Of a stretch of 36,159 nucleotides of DNA, positions 16,782 to 24,886 are shown piece by piece. The position numbers and the translations under genes were made by a program. The notes beneath the pieces were generated by a model, which saw nothing but the letters and a program-made list of their open reading frames with translations, made no database searches and was not told the DNA's origin. The stretch's first letter is position 1. Every line of letters begins with the position of its first letter. Source of the DNA: Streptomyces tardus (GTDB lineage Bacteria > Actinomycetota > Actinomycetes > Streptomycetales > Streptomycetaceae); assembly GCF_018101125.2 (NCBI RefSeq), contig NZ_JAELVF020000001.1, forward strand, positions 2,678,928-2,715,086, in the 5' to 3' direction.

Positions 16782-18118
16782 GATTCGCTCCTGCGGAAGC
16801 GTCGAATGTTGAAGATCATCGCGGGCACCACCAGCGCCAGCAGCAGCACGGCGAGCGCACTGCCCAGGCCCTGGTCGTTGCCGCCGCCGAAGGACACCAG
16901 CCACATCTGGGTGGCCAGTACGTTGGCGTCCTCCTGCACCGGTCCGGGCGCGATGATGTAGACGAGGTCGAAGACCTTCATCACATTGATCACCAGCGTC
17001 ACGAACACCACGGTCAGCACCGGTGCGAGCAGCGGAACGGTGATCTTGCGGAAGATCTGGAACTCGTTGGCGCCGTCCATCCGCGCCGCCTCCAGCGTCT
17101 CCCTGGGGAGCGCGGCGAGGCCCGCGGCGATCAGGACCATGGCGAAGCCGGTCCAGATCCACAGGTAGGCGCCGATGATCGCCGGAGTGATAAGCGCGGG
17201 GCCGAGCCAGGAGACGCCCTGGTAGGGCGCCGCGAAGTTCGACGCCGGGACCTCGACGGTGTACGAGCCGGGGTCGAGCCCGCTGAAGCTGTACGCGCCG
17301 TCGTCGCCGGTAGTGGTGGAGGCGACGGTCTCCCCGTCGCGGACGGCCGAGACCTTCATCCCGGGCATCCCGTTCTCCTTGGCGTCGACCTCCCCGGCCG
17401 TGCCTCCGCCGCCGGGAGTGAAGTCGAGCCAGACCACGCCGCGCAGCTCGTCCTGGCCGGCGGTGGACTTGGCGGCGTCCGCGGCGGGCTTCGCCTCGCC
17501 CGGCATCTCGCCGGGCGGAACGCCGACGAAGCCGAGGTTCACGGTGTCGCCGGGGCCGGCCGCGTCCTTGCCGCGGTAGCCCTCGCCGTCCTTGACGAGC
17601 GTCTCACCGTCGCGCGAACGGGCGTTGGGGTACGGCGAACTCTCGCTGAAGCTGTCGTGGACGCCGACCACCGCGGCGTTGATCACGCCGCGCTCGGGGT
17701 CCTGCTCGTAGGCCAGCCGGAAGATGATGCCGGCGGCCAGGAAGGACACCGCCATCGGCAGGAAGAGCACCAGCTTGAACGCGGTCGCCCACCTGATCTT
17801 CTCGGTCAGCACGGCGAGCACGAGACCGAGTCCGGTCAGCAGCACCGGTGCGACGACGACCCAGATGGTGCTGTTCCGGATGGCCTTCAGCGTGGCAGGG
17901 TCGCGGAACATCTCGGTGTAGTTGTCGGCACCGACGAAGGTGTCACCGCTCGCGTCGAAGAAACTCCGACCGACCGAGAAGATCACCGGGTAGAGCACGA
18001 GCGCGCCCAGCAACAGCAGTGCGGGGAGCACGAATACGGCGGCGACGAGACGCTTTCGCCGCTGGGCGCGGAGCCGGGGGGTGACGGCTCCGCGCGCGGG
18101 GGCTTCGACTGACGACAT
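16778..18118 (-). CDS. Carbohydrate ABC transporter permease, MalF type, with inserted beta-domain
   Basis: A 446-residue permease, well above the usual 290-330. Helices begin at about residue 24 ('LVAAVFVLPALLLLGALVLY'). After the helix ending near 137, an extracytoplasmic insertion of roughly 160 residues runs to about 300 before the next helix ('ALITPAIIGAYLWIWTGFAM'). Its second half (about 240-292) has 'GMPGMKVSAVRDGETVAST' and 'GDDGAYSFSGLDPGSYTVEV', the pattern of SdrD_B/CNA-B or carboxypeptidase-regulatory-like beta-sandwiches. E. coli MalF also has a large P2 loop that grips its binding protein, so this domain may do likewise. The EAA loop is 'EAARMDGANEFQIF'. It starts 37 bases after the binding-protein stop. 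Confidence 0.92.
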   Translation of the reverse strand: MSSVEAPARGAVTPRLRAQRRKRLVAAVFVLPALLLLGALVLYPVIFSVGRSFFDASGDTFVGADNYTEMFRDPATLKAIRNSTIWVVVAPVLLTGLGLVLAVLTEKIRWATAFKLVLFLPMAVSFLAAGIIFRLAYEQDPERGVINAAVVGVHDSFSESSPYPNARSRDGETLVKDGEGYRGKDAAGPGDTVNLGFVGVPPGEMPGEAKPAADAAKSTAGQDELRGVVWLDFTPGGGGTAGEVDAKENGMPGMKVSAVRDGETVASTTTGDDGAYSFSGLDPGSYTVEVPASNFAAPYQGVSWLGPALITPAIIGAYLWIWTGFAMVLIAAGLAALPRETLEAARMDGANEFQIFRKITVPLLAPVLTVVFVTLVINVMKVFDLVYIIAPGPVQEDANVLATQMWLVSFGGGNDQGLGSALAVLLLALVVPAMIFNIRRFRRSES

Positions 18119-18155
18119 GCCCTTGAATCTCCTTGGGGTCACTGCGTGTTCGCCG

Positions 18156-19508
18156 TCAGCTCTTGCTGTACGCCTTCTTGGCCGCGGCCTCGATCTTGGC
18201 GGCGGTCGCCTTCGGGTCGGACGAGTCGCCGAGGAAGTCCTGGAGCAGCTTCCACAGGCCGGTGCCCTTCGTGCCGCCGAACGACGCGGGGGCCTGGTCG
18301 GACAGGTCGAAGCGGACGGTGTCACCCGCGTCGACCAGCTCCTTGGCCGCGGCCTGGGTGGTCTCGTCGCTGTAGGACTCCAGGTCCAGCTCCTTGTTGG
18401 GGGACAGGAAGCCGCCGGCCTCGGCCCAGATGGCCGCGGCCTCCGGGGTCGCCAGGTACTCCAGAAGCTTCATCCCGGCCTTCTGGTTCTTGCCGTCCTT
18501 GAGCACCACGGCCGCGTCGCCGCCGCTGACCACTGGGGCGTCGCCCTTGCCGACCGCCGGGAACGGGAAGAACTTCGCGTCCTCGCCGAGCGTGCGGTCG
18601 AACTGGTCCTTGGCGATACCGCCGACGAAGTCGCCCTCGTAGACCATCGCCGCCTTCGGCTCGGGGCCGAAGACCTGCTCGACGGAGGTGGGGAAGTCGG
18701 TGCGCAGTGCGCCGGCCGAGCCGTTGTAGAGCAGGTCCTTGTCGCCGAAGAGCTCACCGAGCGTCTCCAGCGCCTCGACCACGCTCTTGTCGGTCCACGG
18801 CATGTCGTGACTGGCGAGCTTGTCGTACTTGCCGGGGCCGGCCTGGGAGAGGTAGACGTTTTCGAACCAGTCGGTGAGTGTCCAGCCGTCCTCGCCGCCG
18901 ACCGCGAAGGCCGGAGTGCCGGAGTCGGAGACGGTGCCGGCGGTCTTGAGCATCTCGGCGTACGTCTTCGGCGGCTTCACGCCGGCCTGGTCGAGCGCGT
19001 CGGGGCTGTACCAGACGGTCGACTTGTTGGCGGCCTTGAAGTACAGCCCGTAGAACTTGGTGCCGACGGTGCCGTAGTTCTTCCAGACACCCGCGAAGTT
19101 CCGGGTGGTCTCCATCTCGGCCTTGGAGGAGAGCGGGACCAGCCAGCCCTTCTGGGCGAACTGCTGCACCACGCCGACCTGCGGGACCATCGCCACGTCG
19201 GGTGCCTGGCCGCCCTCGATCTTGCTGCCGACGAAGGTCGAGACGTTGTCACCGGACGCGACGAGCTGCGTCTTGGCGCCGGTCTCCTCGCTGAAGGCGT
19301 CCAGCACCTTCTGGAAGTTCTTGGCCTCCACGCCGGTCCACACGGCGGAGACCGTCACGGTCTGGCCGCTCAGCTCGCCGTCGCCGCTCGCCGGGCCGGG
19401 GGATTCCCCGCCGCAGGCGGTGGCGCCCAGGGCGAGTGCCATGGAACCGGCGACCGCCGCCGATATTCGGGTGGCCTTCGCGGTGCCGCTGCGTCGCGTG
19501 CGTCTCAT
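18156..19508 (-). CDS. Alpha-glucoside-type ABC transporter substrate-binding lipoprotein
   Basis: A 450-residue binding lipoprotein of the family-1 sugar-binding class. The signal peptide has an Arg-rich start (MRRTRRSG), a hydrophobic core and a lipobox ending in C32 ('GATACGG'). Mature-domain landmarks include 'VWTGVEAKNFQKVLDAFSEE', 'APDVAMVPQ' and 'AANKSTVWYSPDAL'. It would sit on the outer face of the membrane and deliver an alpha-glucoside to the two permeases encoded next. The ligand is inferred from the GH13 alpha-glucosidase encoded first in the unit. GAGAGGC precedes ATG 19508. The 164-base gap upstream carries a perfect hairpin and short repeats. Confidence 0.93.
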   Translation of the reverse strand: MRRTRRSGTAKATRISAAVAGSMALALGATACGGESPGPASGDGELSGQTVTVSAVWTGVEAKNFQKVLDAFSEETGAKTQLVASGDNVSTFVGSKIEGGQAPDVAMVPQVGVVQQFAQKGWLVPLSSKAEMETTRNFAGVWKNYGTVGTKFYGLYFKAANKSTVWYSPDALDQAGVKPPKTYAEMLKTAGTVSDSGTPAFAVGGEDGWTLTDWFENVYLSQAGPGKYDKLASHDMPWTDKSVVEALETLGELFGDKDLLYNGSAGALRTDFPTSVEQVFGPEPKAAMVYEGDFVGGIAKDQFDRTLGEDAKFFPFPAVGKGDAPVVSGGDAAVVLKDGKNQKAGMKLLEYLATPEAAAIWAEAGGFLSPNKELDLESYSDETTQAAAKELVDAGDTVRFDLSDQAPASFGGTKGTGLWKLLQDFLGDSSDPKATAAKIEAAAKKAYSKS

Positions 19509-19547
19509 GGTGGTGCCTCTCTCGAGTTCCTCAGATGTCCATCGGTG

Positions 19548-19577
19548 CGTGGGTGCGCCGAGCACGGCGCACCCACG
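19548..19577 (-). other. Perfect 13-bp hairpin ahead of the binding-protein gene
   Basis: CGTGGGTGCGCCG (19548-19560), tetraloop AGCA, then the exact complement (19565-19577). It sits between the glucosidase stop and the binding-protein start, 40 bases before the latter. It could trim glucosidase read-through or protect the 5' end of an abundant binding-protein mRNA; both are inference. Confidence 0.7.
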
Positions 19578-19584
19578 AAGTGCC

Positions 19585-19629
19585 TGTCGTGCGGGTGTTG
19601 CCTGTCGTGCGTGTCGTGCGTGTCGTGCG
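19585..19629. repeat. TGTCGTGCG short tandem repeats
   Basis: Three back-to-back exact copies of TGTCGTGCG (19603-19629) follow a fourth copy near 19585. They lie in the glucosidase/binding-protein intergenic gap and may affect RNA spacing. They are slippage-prone. Confidence 0.75.
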
Positions 19630-19672
19630 TGTGTGGTGCGGGTGGTGCTGGGGTGTGGTGGCGGTGCGGCGG

Positions 19673-21343
19673 CTACGGAGTGTCGCCGTCGCTCAGCCAC
19701 CAGGCTGTGGTGGAACCGGGCAGTACGCCCGTTGGGCAGGGGCCGGAGGCGAGCAGCGGCGTACCGGCGACCGGTGCGGTCACCGGAGCGGTGCCGAAGT
19801 TGACCGCGCAGACCAGCCCGTCGCCGCGGGCGAAGGCCAGCACCTGCGGCTCGCTCTCCAGCCAGCGCAGATCGCCCTCGCCCAACTGCGGCATTCCCCG
19901 CCGCAGTTGGAGCCCGTCCCGGTAGAGGTGCCAGAAGGAGCGGGTGTCGGCCACGGCGCGGTCGGTCGCGTGCTCGGCGAACCACTCGGGCTGCGGCAGC
20001 CACGGCCGGGTCGCCTCGGCGGAGGAGCTGAAGCCGAACGGCGAGGCGTGGCCCGACCATGGCAGCGGTACGCGGCAGCCGTCCCGTACGTGCTTGCGGC
20101 TGCCGGTGCGGTGGAAGATCGGGTCGGTCAGCACCTCGTCGGGCAGGTCGACGACCTCCGGGAGGCCGAGCTCCTCGCCCTGGTAGATGTACGCGGCGCC
20201 GGGCAGCGCCAGCATCAGCAGCGCCGCGGCCCTGGCACGGGCCGAACCGAGCCCCGGGCTGTCCGCGCCGCCCTCGCCGGCGTACCGGGTGACGGTCCGC
20301 ACCTGGTCGTGGTTGTTGAGCACCCAGGTGACGGTGGAACCGGTGCCGGCGATGTCGCGCATCGCCTCGCTGATGGTCTTGGTGAACGCGTCCGCGTCCC
20401 AGGGAGCGCTCAACAGGTCGAAGAAGAACGCCTGGTGGAGCTCGTCCTCACGGACGTAGAGCGCGTGCTCCTTGGCGGTGGGCACCGACACCTCGCCGAC
20501 GAGCAGCCGGTCGTGGCCGTCGCGCGCGGTGTACTCCTCGCAGATCGACCGCCACTGGCGCCAGACGTCGTGCACCTCGGGCTGGTTCCAGGCGAGCGGG
20601 TTGACCGAGTCGCGGGAGCGCTCGTCGGCGCCCGGGTCGTCGGAGTCCGGCAGATCGGGGTGCTTGTACAGGCCGGCGGCGACATCGATGCGGAAGCCGT
20701 CGACACCGCGGTCGAGCCAGAAGCGCAGGATGTCGTCGAACTGTTCGGGCACCTCGGGATGCCGCCAGTTCAGGTCCGGCTGCTCGGGGGTGAACATGTG
20801 CAGGTACCACTGGCCGGGGGTGCCGTCCGGCTCGGTCAGCCGGGTCCAGGCCGGGCCGCCGAACATTGCGCGCCAGTTGTTCGGCGGCTCCTCGCCGGAC
20901 TCGCCGCGGCCGTCCGCGAAGTGGAAGCGGCTGCGCTCGATGCTGCCGGGCGCCGCGGTCAACGCCTGCTGGAACCAGGGGTGTTCGCCGGAGCAGTGGT
21001 TCGGCACGACGTCCAGCAGCACCCGTACGCCCATCCGCCGGGCGTCGGCCATCAAGCGGTCGAACTCGTCGAGGTCGCCGTAAATGGGGTCCACATCACG
21101 GTAGTTGGCCACGTCGTAGCCGTGGTCGTGCTGCGGCGAGGGATAGAAGGGGCTCAGCCATATGCCGTCCACCCCGAGCTTCTTCAGATAAGGCAGCCCC
21201 GCGCGGACACCGGCGAGGTCGCCGATGCCGTCGCCCGTACTGTCCAGAAAACTGCGGACGTACACCTGGTAGATCACCGCATCGCGCCACCAGCTGTCGG
21301 TGGAGCGCGGGTTGAGGCCGTCGGTGGCCGGTGCTGTGGACAT
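19673..21343 (-). CDS. GH13 alpha-glucosidase (oligo-1,6-/alpha-glucosidase type)
   Basis: A 556-residue cytoplasmic glycoside hydrolase with a (beta/alpha)8 barrel. All four GH13 signature regions are present: 'VLLDVVPNHCS', 'GFRIDVAAGL' with the nucleophile Asp, 'LVGEVSVP' with the acid/base Glu, and 'VLNNHDQVR'. The N-terminal 'WWRDAVIYQVYVRSFLDS' and the 'GDLAGVRAGLPYLKKLGVDG' segment are typical of intracellular alpha-glucosidases that split imported maltose, sucrose or trehalose-like sugars. There is no signal peptide. It is the first gene of the unit, before the binding protein and two permeases, and is controlled by the operator-bearing region at 21542-21657. Exact sugar preference is not visible. 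Confidence 0.94.
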   Translation of the reverse strand: MSTAPATDGLNPRSTDSWWRDAVIYQVYVRSFLDSTGDGIGDLAGVRAGLPYLKKLGVDGIWLSPFYPSPQHDHGYDVANYRDVDPIYGDLDEFDRLMADARRMGVRVLLDVVPNHCSGEHPWFQQALTAAPGSIERSRFHFADGRGESGEEPPNNWRAMFGGPAWTRLTEPDGTPGQWYLHMFTPEQPDLNWRHPEVPEQFDDILRFWLDRGVDGFRIDVAAGLYKHPDLPDSDDPGADERSRDSVNPLAWNQPEVHDVWRQWRSICEEYTARDGHDRLLVGEVSVPTAKEHALYVREDELHQAFFFDLLSAPWDADAFTKTISEAMRDIAGTGSTVTWVLNNHDQVRTVTRYAGEGGADSPGLGSARARAAALLMLALPGAAYIYQGEELGLPEVVDLPDEVLTDPIFHRTGSRKHVRDGCRVPLPWSGHASPFGFSSSAEATRPWLPQPEWFAEHATDRAVADTRSFWHLYRDGLQLRRGMPQLGEGDLRWLESEPQVLAFARGDGLVCAVNFGTAPVTAPVAGTPLLASGPCPTGVLPGSTTAWWLSDGDTP

Positions 21344-21541
21344 CGTGGAGACCTGTTCTCACATATTGCGTACGGGCTGGGCGCGGGAAGCCGGTGCGGG
21401 TCGTACCGGACGGGTGGCGACCCGGACCGGGCGGGATCGCCGCGCGGAGCCGTTGCGATGCGCTGGTGCGTGTGCGGAGTGACGTGGCGACGAGCCGCTG
21501 TGCCGCGGCGTAAACGTGATCACCGACACGTCGGTATGACG
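21344..21541. other. Leader region of the alpha-glucosidase gene
   Basis: Together with 21542-21800 this forms a 457-base gap. This part is GC-rich and shows no gene, only an AT-richer stretch just before the glucosidase start (21355-21366). If transcription starts near the site at 21542-21558 the mRNA would have a leader of about 190 bases. Confidence 0.4.
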
Positions 21542-21579
21542 TACATGCATGTTAAGTAAGCGTGTCGTCCCCGTGTCAA
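21542..21579 (-). promoter_or_regulatory. Operator-like site 1 with -35 element upstream of the glucosidase
   Basis: The 17-mer TACATGCATGTTAAGTA (21542-21558) contains the perfect palindrome ACATGCATGT. On the minus strand a consensus -35, TTGACA (21574-21579), lies just upstream, with TTAACA about 18 bases further as a possible -10 inside the 17-mer. A bound repressor would therefore cover the -10 region. The site recurs, inverted, at 21641-21657. Confidence 0.6.
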
Positions 21580-21623
21580 TGCACGGGACCCCATGGGCTG
21601 GGCTGTTGGCCGGAAAGTGCCAG

Positions 21624-21669
21624 AAAAAGACAGCCGTCGGTACTTAACGTGCATGTATCTGCGGCTGTC
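21624..21669 (-). terminator. Minus-strand terminator with operator copy in its loop
   Basis: Read on the minus strand: GACAGCCG (21669-21662), a 25-base loop, CGGCTGTC (21636-21629), then TTTTT (21628-21624). The stem plus T run should end transcripts from the truncated binding-protein gene. Unusually, the loop contains the whole second 17-bp operator-like site. Confidence 0.65.
21641..21657 (+). promoter_or_regulatory. Operator-like site 2 (inverted copy of site 1)
   Basis: TACTTAACGTGCATGTA is the reverse complement of site 1 with one change (16 of 17 bases identical). The two centres are 99 bp apart. Opposite orientation and near identity make chance unlikely. A DNA loop formed by one regulator bound at both sites is possible. 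The regulator family cannot be named; LacI- or GntR-type proteins control many such sugar units. Confidence 0.6.
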
Positions 21670-21800
21670 GGTCATCGCTGGGCGCACGGAACCGGCCGCG
21701 GCGCCGTAGGCACCCGTCCGTGGCGTCGACCGTGACGCCGGCCGAGGTGCCGGCCGAGGTGCCGACCGCGCGCGGTGCTCCTCGGCGGTCCGTCGCGCGC

Positions 21801-23018
21801 TCAGCTGCGGCGGGCGATCGCCTCCAGCTCGCGGTTGAGCCGCGCCACCGCGGAGTCGGGCGACTGGCGGCCGGACATCGCGTCGCTCACCACTGCCTGG
21901 ACGGCGAGCGTCACCTGGTCGTAGCGCGGGCTCTTGGGTCTGGGCTCCGCCGCGAGCACACTCTCCCGCAGCGTCGGCAGATACGGGAACTGCCGCACCA
22001 GTTCGGGGTCGCTGTAGAGGCCGGACCGCACCGGGGGCAGCGCGCCGAGCGTCAACACCCGCCGCTGGACCGGCTCGCTGGTCAGGAAGGCGATCAGGTC
22101 CGCCGCCGACTCCGGGTGTCGCGACTGCGTGCTGACCGCGAGGTTGGAGCCGCCGAGCACGCTTGCCCCCGGCCCGTCCGGGCCCGGCAGCGGTACGGTG
22201 CCGACTCGGCCGCCGACCGCCGACTCCTCGGCGTTCGCGCCCGCGTACACGTACGGCCAGTTCCGCAGGAAGAGCAACTCGCCGTCCTGGAACGCCTGCC
22301 GGGACTCCTCCTCCTTGAAGTCGAGTGCCTTGCGGGGGATCCAGCCCTCGCGCACGCCCCGGGAGAGGAAGCCCAGCCCCTCGCGTGCCGCCGCCGAGTC
22401 GACGGTGACCTTCGCGCCGTCGTCCACCAGGATCGAGCCGCCCGCCGAGTGGACGGCCTCCGTCGCGTTCACCGCCAGCCCCTCGTACGGCAGGAACTGG
22501 CCCGCGTAGCCGTCGAGTCGGTGCTTGGGGGCGAGGGTGCGGGCGAGCCGCTCCAGCTCGGCCCAGTCGCGCGGCGGCTCGACCCCCTCGGCCTCCAGGA
22601 TGTCGGCGCGGTAGTAGAGCAGACCGGCGTTGGTGACGTAGGGGACCGCGTACAGCCGGCCGGCGAAGGTCGCGGTGTCCTCGACGGGCGGCAGGAAGGA
22701 GTCGAAGGGGAAGCGGTCCCGGTCCATCGTCCGGATCCAGCCGGCCGCGGCGAACTCCGAGGTCCACGCGACATCGATGTTCAGCACGTCGAACCGGTCG
22801 CTGCCGGACCGCAGTTCGGTGATCATCTGCGCCCTGGTCTCGTCCGCCGAGTCCGGTAGCTCGATCAGGGTGACCCGCTCGTCGGGGTGCTCGCGGTTCC
22901 AGTCGGCGAGGACCAGCTCCAGGTAGTCGGTGAGATCGCCGGCCGTCACCAGGGTGATCGGGCCGCGGCCACCGTCCTTCGGACGCGGCGTGGCGCCCGT
23001 GTACGCGGTGAGCAGCAC
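21801..23018 (-). pseudogene. Sugar-binding ABC lipoprotein gene, 5' end lost in an inverted repeat
   Basis: About 405 codons of a family-1 (trehalose/maltose-type) binding protein. It begins recognisably at 'GPITLVTAGDLTDYLELVLA' and continues intact to a normal end ('LNRELEAIARRS'). The only remnant of a signal peptide is 'VLLTAYTGAT', which looks like the end of an h-region and lipobox. Everything upstream of 23021 is an inverted copy of the gene's own codons 22798-22987. The frame continues in that copy to 23078 without resembling a signal peptide. The lipobox cysteine position reads Tyr. As written the protein could not be exported properly. The break may be an assembly error rather than real. 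No permease gene accompanies it. Confidence 0.75.
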
Positions 23019-23210
23019 GGCGCGTCCGAAGGACGGTGGCCGCGGCCCGATCACCCTGGTGACGGCCGGCGATCTCACCGACTACCTGGAGCTGGTCCTC
23101 GCCGACTGGAACCGCGAGCACCCCGACGAGCGGGTCACCCTGATCGAGCTACCGGACTCGGCGGACGAGACCAGGGCGCAGATGATCACCGAACTGCGGT
23201 CCGGCAGCGA
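22798..23210. repeat. Perfect inverted repeat, 190-bp arms, 33-base spacer
   Basis: Position i pairs with 46008-i; the inner and outer ends and several internal stretches were checked base by base, and no mismatch was found. The left arm 22798-22987 is native coding sequence of the minus-strand binding-protein gene. The right arm 23021-23210 is an extra, inverted copy encoding the same peptide on the plus strand, out of context. Pairing ends sharply at 22797/23211. It occupies most of the gap up to the PadR gene, and bases 23211-23362 hold no other feature. Geometry is that of a fold-back duplication, as at 5092-5297. Confidence 0.97.
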
Positions 23211-23362
23211 GCCGGTCGCCGACAGCGGAGCGGGCGGCCGGGGGCGGCGGTTGCGAGCGTCAGCCGGGGTCCCGCGCCGCGCACGGACACCTGGCACCGG
23301 ACGCCGACGGCCGCGCCGGCAGACGAGCGGACCGGCCGGTCCGGGGAGAGGGGAGAGCACGC

Positions 23363-23869
23363 GTGCGACTCGCGCTCCTCGCCCTGTTGGCCAAAGGCCC
23401 CGCGCACGGCTACGAGTTGGGCCAGGCGCTGGAACGCCTGCTCGGCGCCGCCTATCCGCAGCCGAACGTCGGCCAGATATACGTGACGCTCTCCCGGCTG
23501 GAGAAGTCCGGACTGATCGAGGGCGAGCAGGTCAGCCAGCACAACCGCCCGAACAAGAAGACCTACCGCCTGACCGCCGCGGGCGAGGAGGCCGCCCTGG
23601 CGTGGTTCGAGGAGACCTCCCACGAACCGCGGGTGCGCGACGAGTTCTTCATGAAGCTCGCCCTCGCGCACAGCACCGGCCTCGCCGACCGGATCACACT
23701 GATCAACAAGCAGCGCCGCCAGTACCTCAACGCGATGCGCGAGCTCTCCCGCCTCGCTGCTGCCGAAGATCCCGACAACCGCGTCTCCCAGCTGCTCATC
23801 GAAGGTGCGATGCTGCATCTGCAAGCGGACCTGGACTGGCTCGAACGCTGCCAGGAGGAGCTGGAATGA
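23363..23869 (+). CDS. PadR-family transcriptional regulator
   Basis: A 168-residue regulator with an N-terminal winged helix ('ALLALLAKGPAHGYELGQAL' and 'PNVGQIYVTLSRLEKSGLIE') and a C-terminal dimerisation helix region (about 95-168), as in the PadR subfamily-2 type. GTG 23363 is supported by GGGGAGAGGGGAG upstream. Its TGA overlaps the ATG of the ABC ATPase gene (ATGA), so regulator and transporter are coupled. PadR proteins beside ABC efflux genes normally repress their own operon until a drug or lipid-active compound binds. Its promoter should lie in 23211-23362, immediately next to the inverted repeat, and could have been altered by it. Confidence 0.92.
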   Translation: MRLALLALLAKGPAHGYELGQALERLLGAAYPQPNVGQIYVTLSRLEKSGLIEGEQVSQHNRPNKKTYRLTAAGEEAALAWFEETSHEPRVRDEFFMKLALAHSTGLADRITLINKQRRQYLNAMRELSRLAAAEDPDNRVSQLLIEGAMLHLQADLDWLERCQEELE

Positions 23870-24885
23870 CAGACGCCCCCGACGCCGCACCCCGTACGCC
23901 CGCAGTCGCGCGGGGGACCGGCCGCACGCGGGGCACCGCCGACCCCGTACCGGTCGCCCCCGCCCCGGAGTCCGCACCGCGGTCCGAGGCGACAGTGCGG
24001 GCCACCGGGCTGGTGAAGACCCACCGCGGCGAGGGCGGCGCGGCCCGGGCGGTGCGCGGCGTCGACCTGACGGTCCGCCGCGGCGAGTTCGTGGCGATCA
24101 CCGGTCCGTCCGGCGCCGGCAAGTCCACGCTGCTGCACCTGGTCGGCGGGCTCCAGCGGCCCGACGCGGGCAGCGTCTGGCTGGACGGCGAATGCGTGGA
24201 CGACTACAGCGAGGCGCGCTGGGCGGTGCTGCGGCGGCGCCGAATAGGCATCGTCTTCCAGTTCTTCAACCTGGTCTCCAACCTCACCGTCGCCGACAAC
24301 GTGGAGCTTCCCGCCCTGCTGGCCGGCACCTCCCCGCGCAAGGCCCGTCAGGAGAGCGCCGACCTCCTGGAGGAGCTGGGCCTGGGCGACCGGGCCCGCA
24401 GCATGCCGGGCGAGCTGTCCGGCGGCGAACAGCAACGCGTCGCACTCGCCCGCGCGTTGGTCAACCACCCCGCCCTGCTCCTGGCCGACGAACCGGCCGG
24501 CAGCCTGGACAGCAGAGGCACCCGCGAGGTCATGCGGCTGCTCAACCGCTTCCACCGGCGCGGCCAGACCATCCTCCTGGTCACCCACGACGCCCGTCTG
24601 GCCTCCGCGGCCGACCGCGTCGTCAGCTTCTTCGACGGACGTGTCGTCGACGACGCCGACCTCGCCGGCGACCGTACGGGCGTCGGCCCCGGGGACCGTA
24701 CCGGCCGCACCGCCGCCGACCGCCCCCGCCGCCCGACCACCGACCCCGACGAGCGCGAGGCCCGCGGCGACCCCGACGAGCGCCCCGACCGCGAGGCCCG
24801 CCCGGAGCGCGACGCGGCCGGCCGCGGCGGGCGCGGAGTCGGCGACGGCGGCGGGGTCTCCTCACTCCTGGAACTGAAGGAGTGA
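23866..24885 (+). CDS. ABC transporter ATP-binding protein (MacB/LolD type)
   Basis: A 339-residue ATPase. Walker A is GPSGAGKST (80-88), the Q-loop lies in 'GIVFQFFNLVSNLTV', the signature is LSGGEQQRVALARAL, Walker B is LLLADEP and the H-loop is VTHD. 'GSLDSRGTREVMRLLN' is typical of the MacB/LolD/FtsE-related class that works with FtsX-type permeases. Two additions are unusual: about 40 Ala/Pro-rich residues before the domain and about 75 highly charged Arg/Asp residues after it, ending in 'SSLLELKE'. These are probably disordered. ATG 23866 overlaps the PadR stop. It energises the permease encoded next. Confidence 0.94.
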   Translation: MTDAPDAAPRTPAVARGTGRTRGTADPVPVAPAPESAPRSEATVRATGLVKTHRGEGGAARAVRGVDLTVRRGEFVAITGPSGAGKSTLLHLVGGLQRPDAGSVWLDGECVDDYSEARWAVLRRRRIGIVFQFFNLVSNLTVADNVELPALLAGTSPRKARQESADLLEELGLGDRARSMPGELSGGEQQRVALARALVNHPALLLADEPAGSLDSRGTREVMRLLNRFHRRGQTILLVTHDARLASAADRVVSFFDGRVVDDADLAGDRTGVGPGDRTGRTAADRPRRPTTDPDEREARGDPDERPDREARPERDAAGRGGRGVGDGGGVSSLLELKE

Positions 24886-24886
24886 C

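Noticed and set aside
22798..23210. Inverted repeat as transposon or IS ends
   Set aside because: The 33-base spacer cannot encode a transposase, there are no target duplications, and the arms are host coding sequence.
22930..23865. Long in-frame N-terminal extension of the ABC ATPase
   Set aside because: It is the inverted copy of the binding-protein codons followed by an out-of-frame reading of padR. The ATPase start at 23866 is supported by the ATGA overlap.
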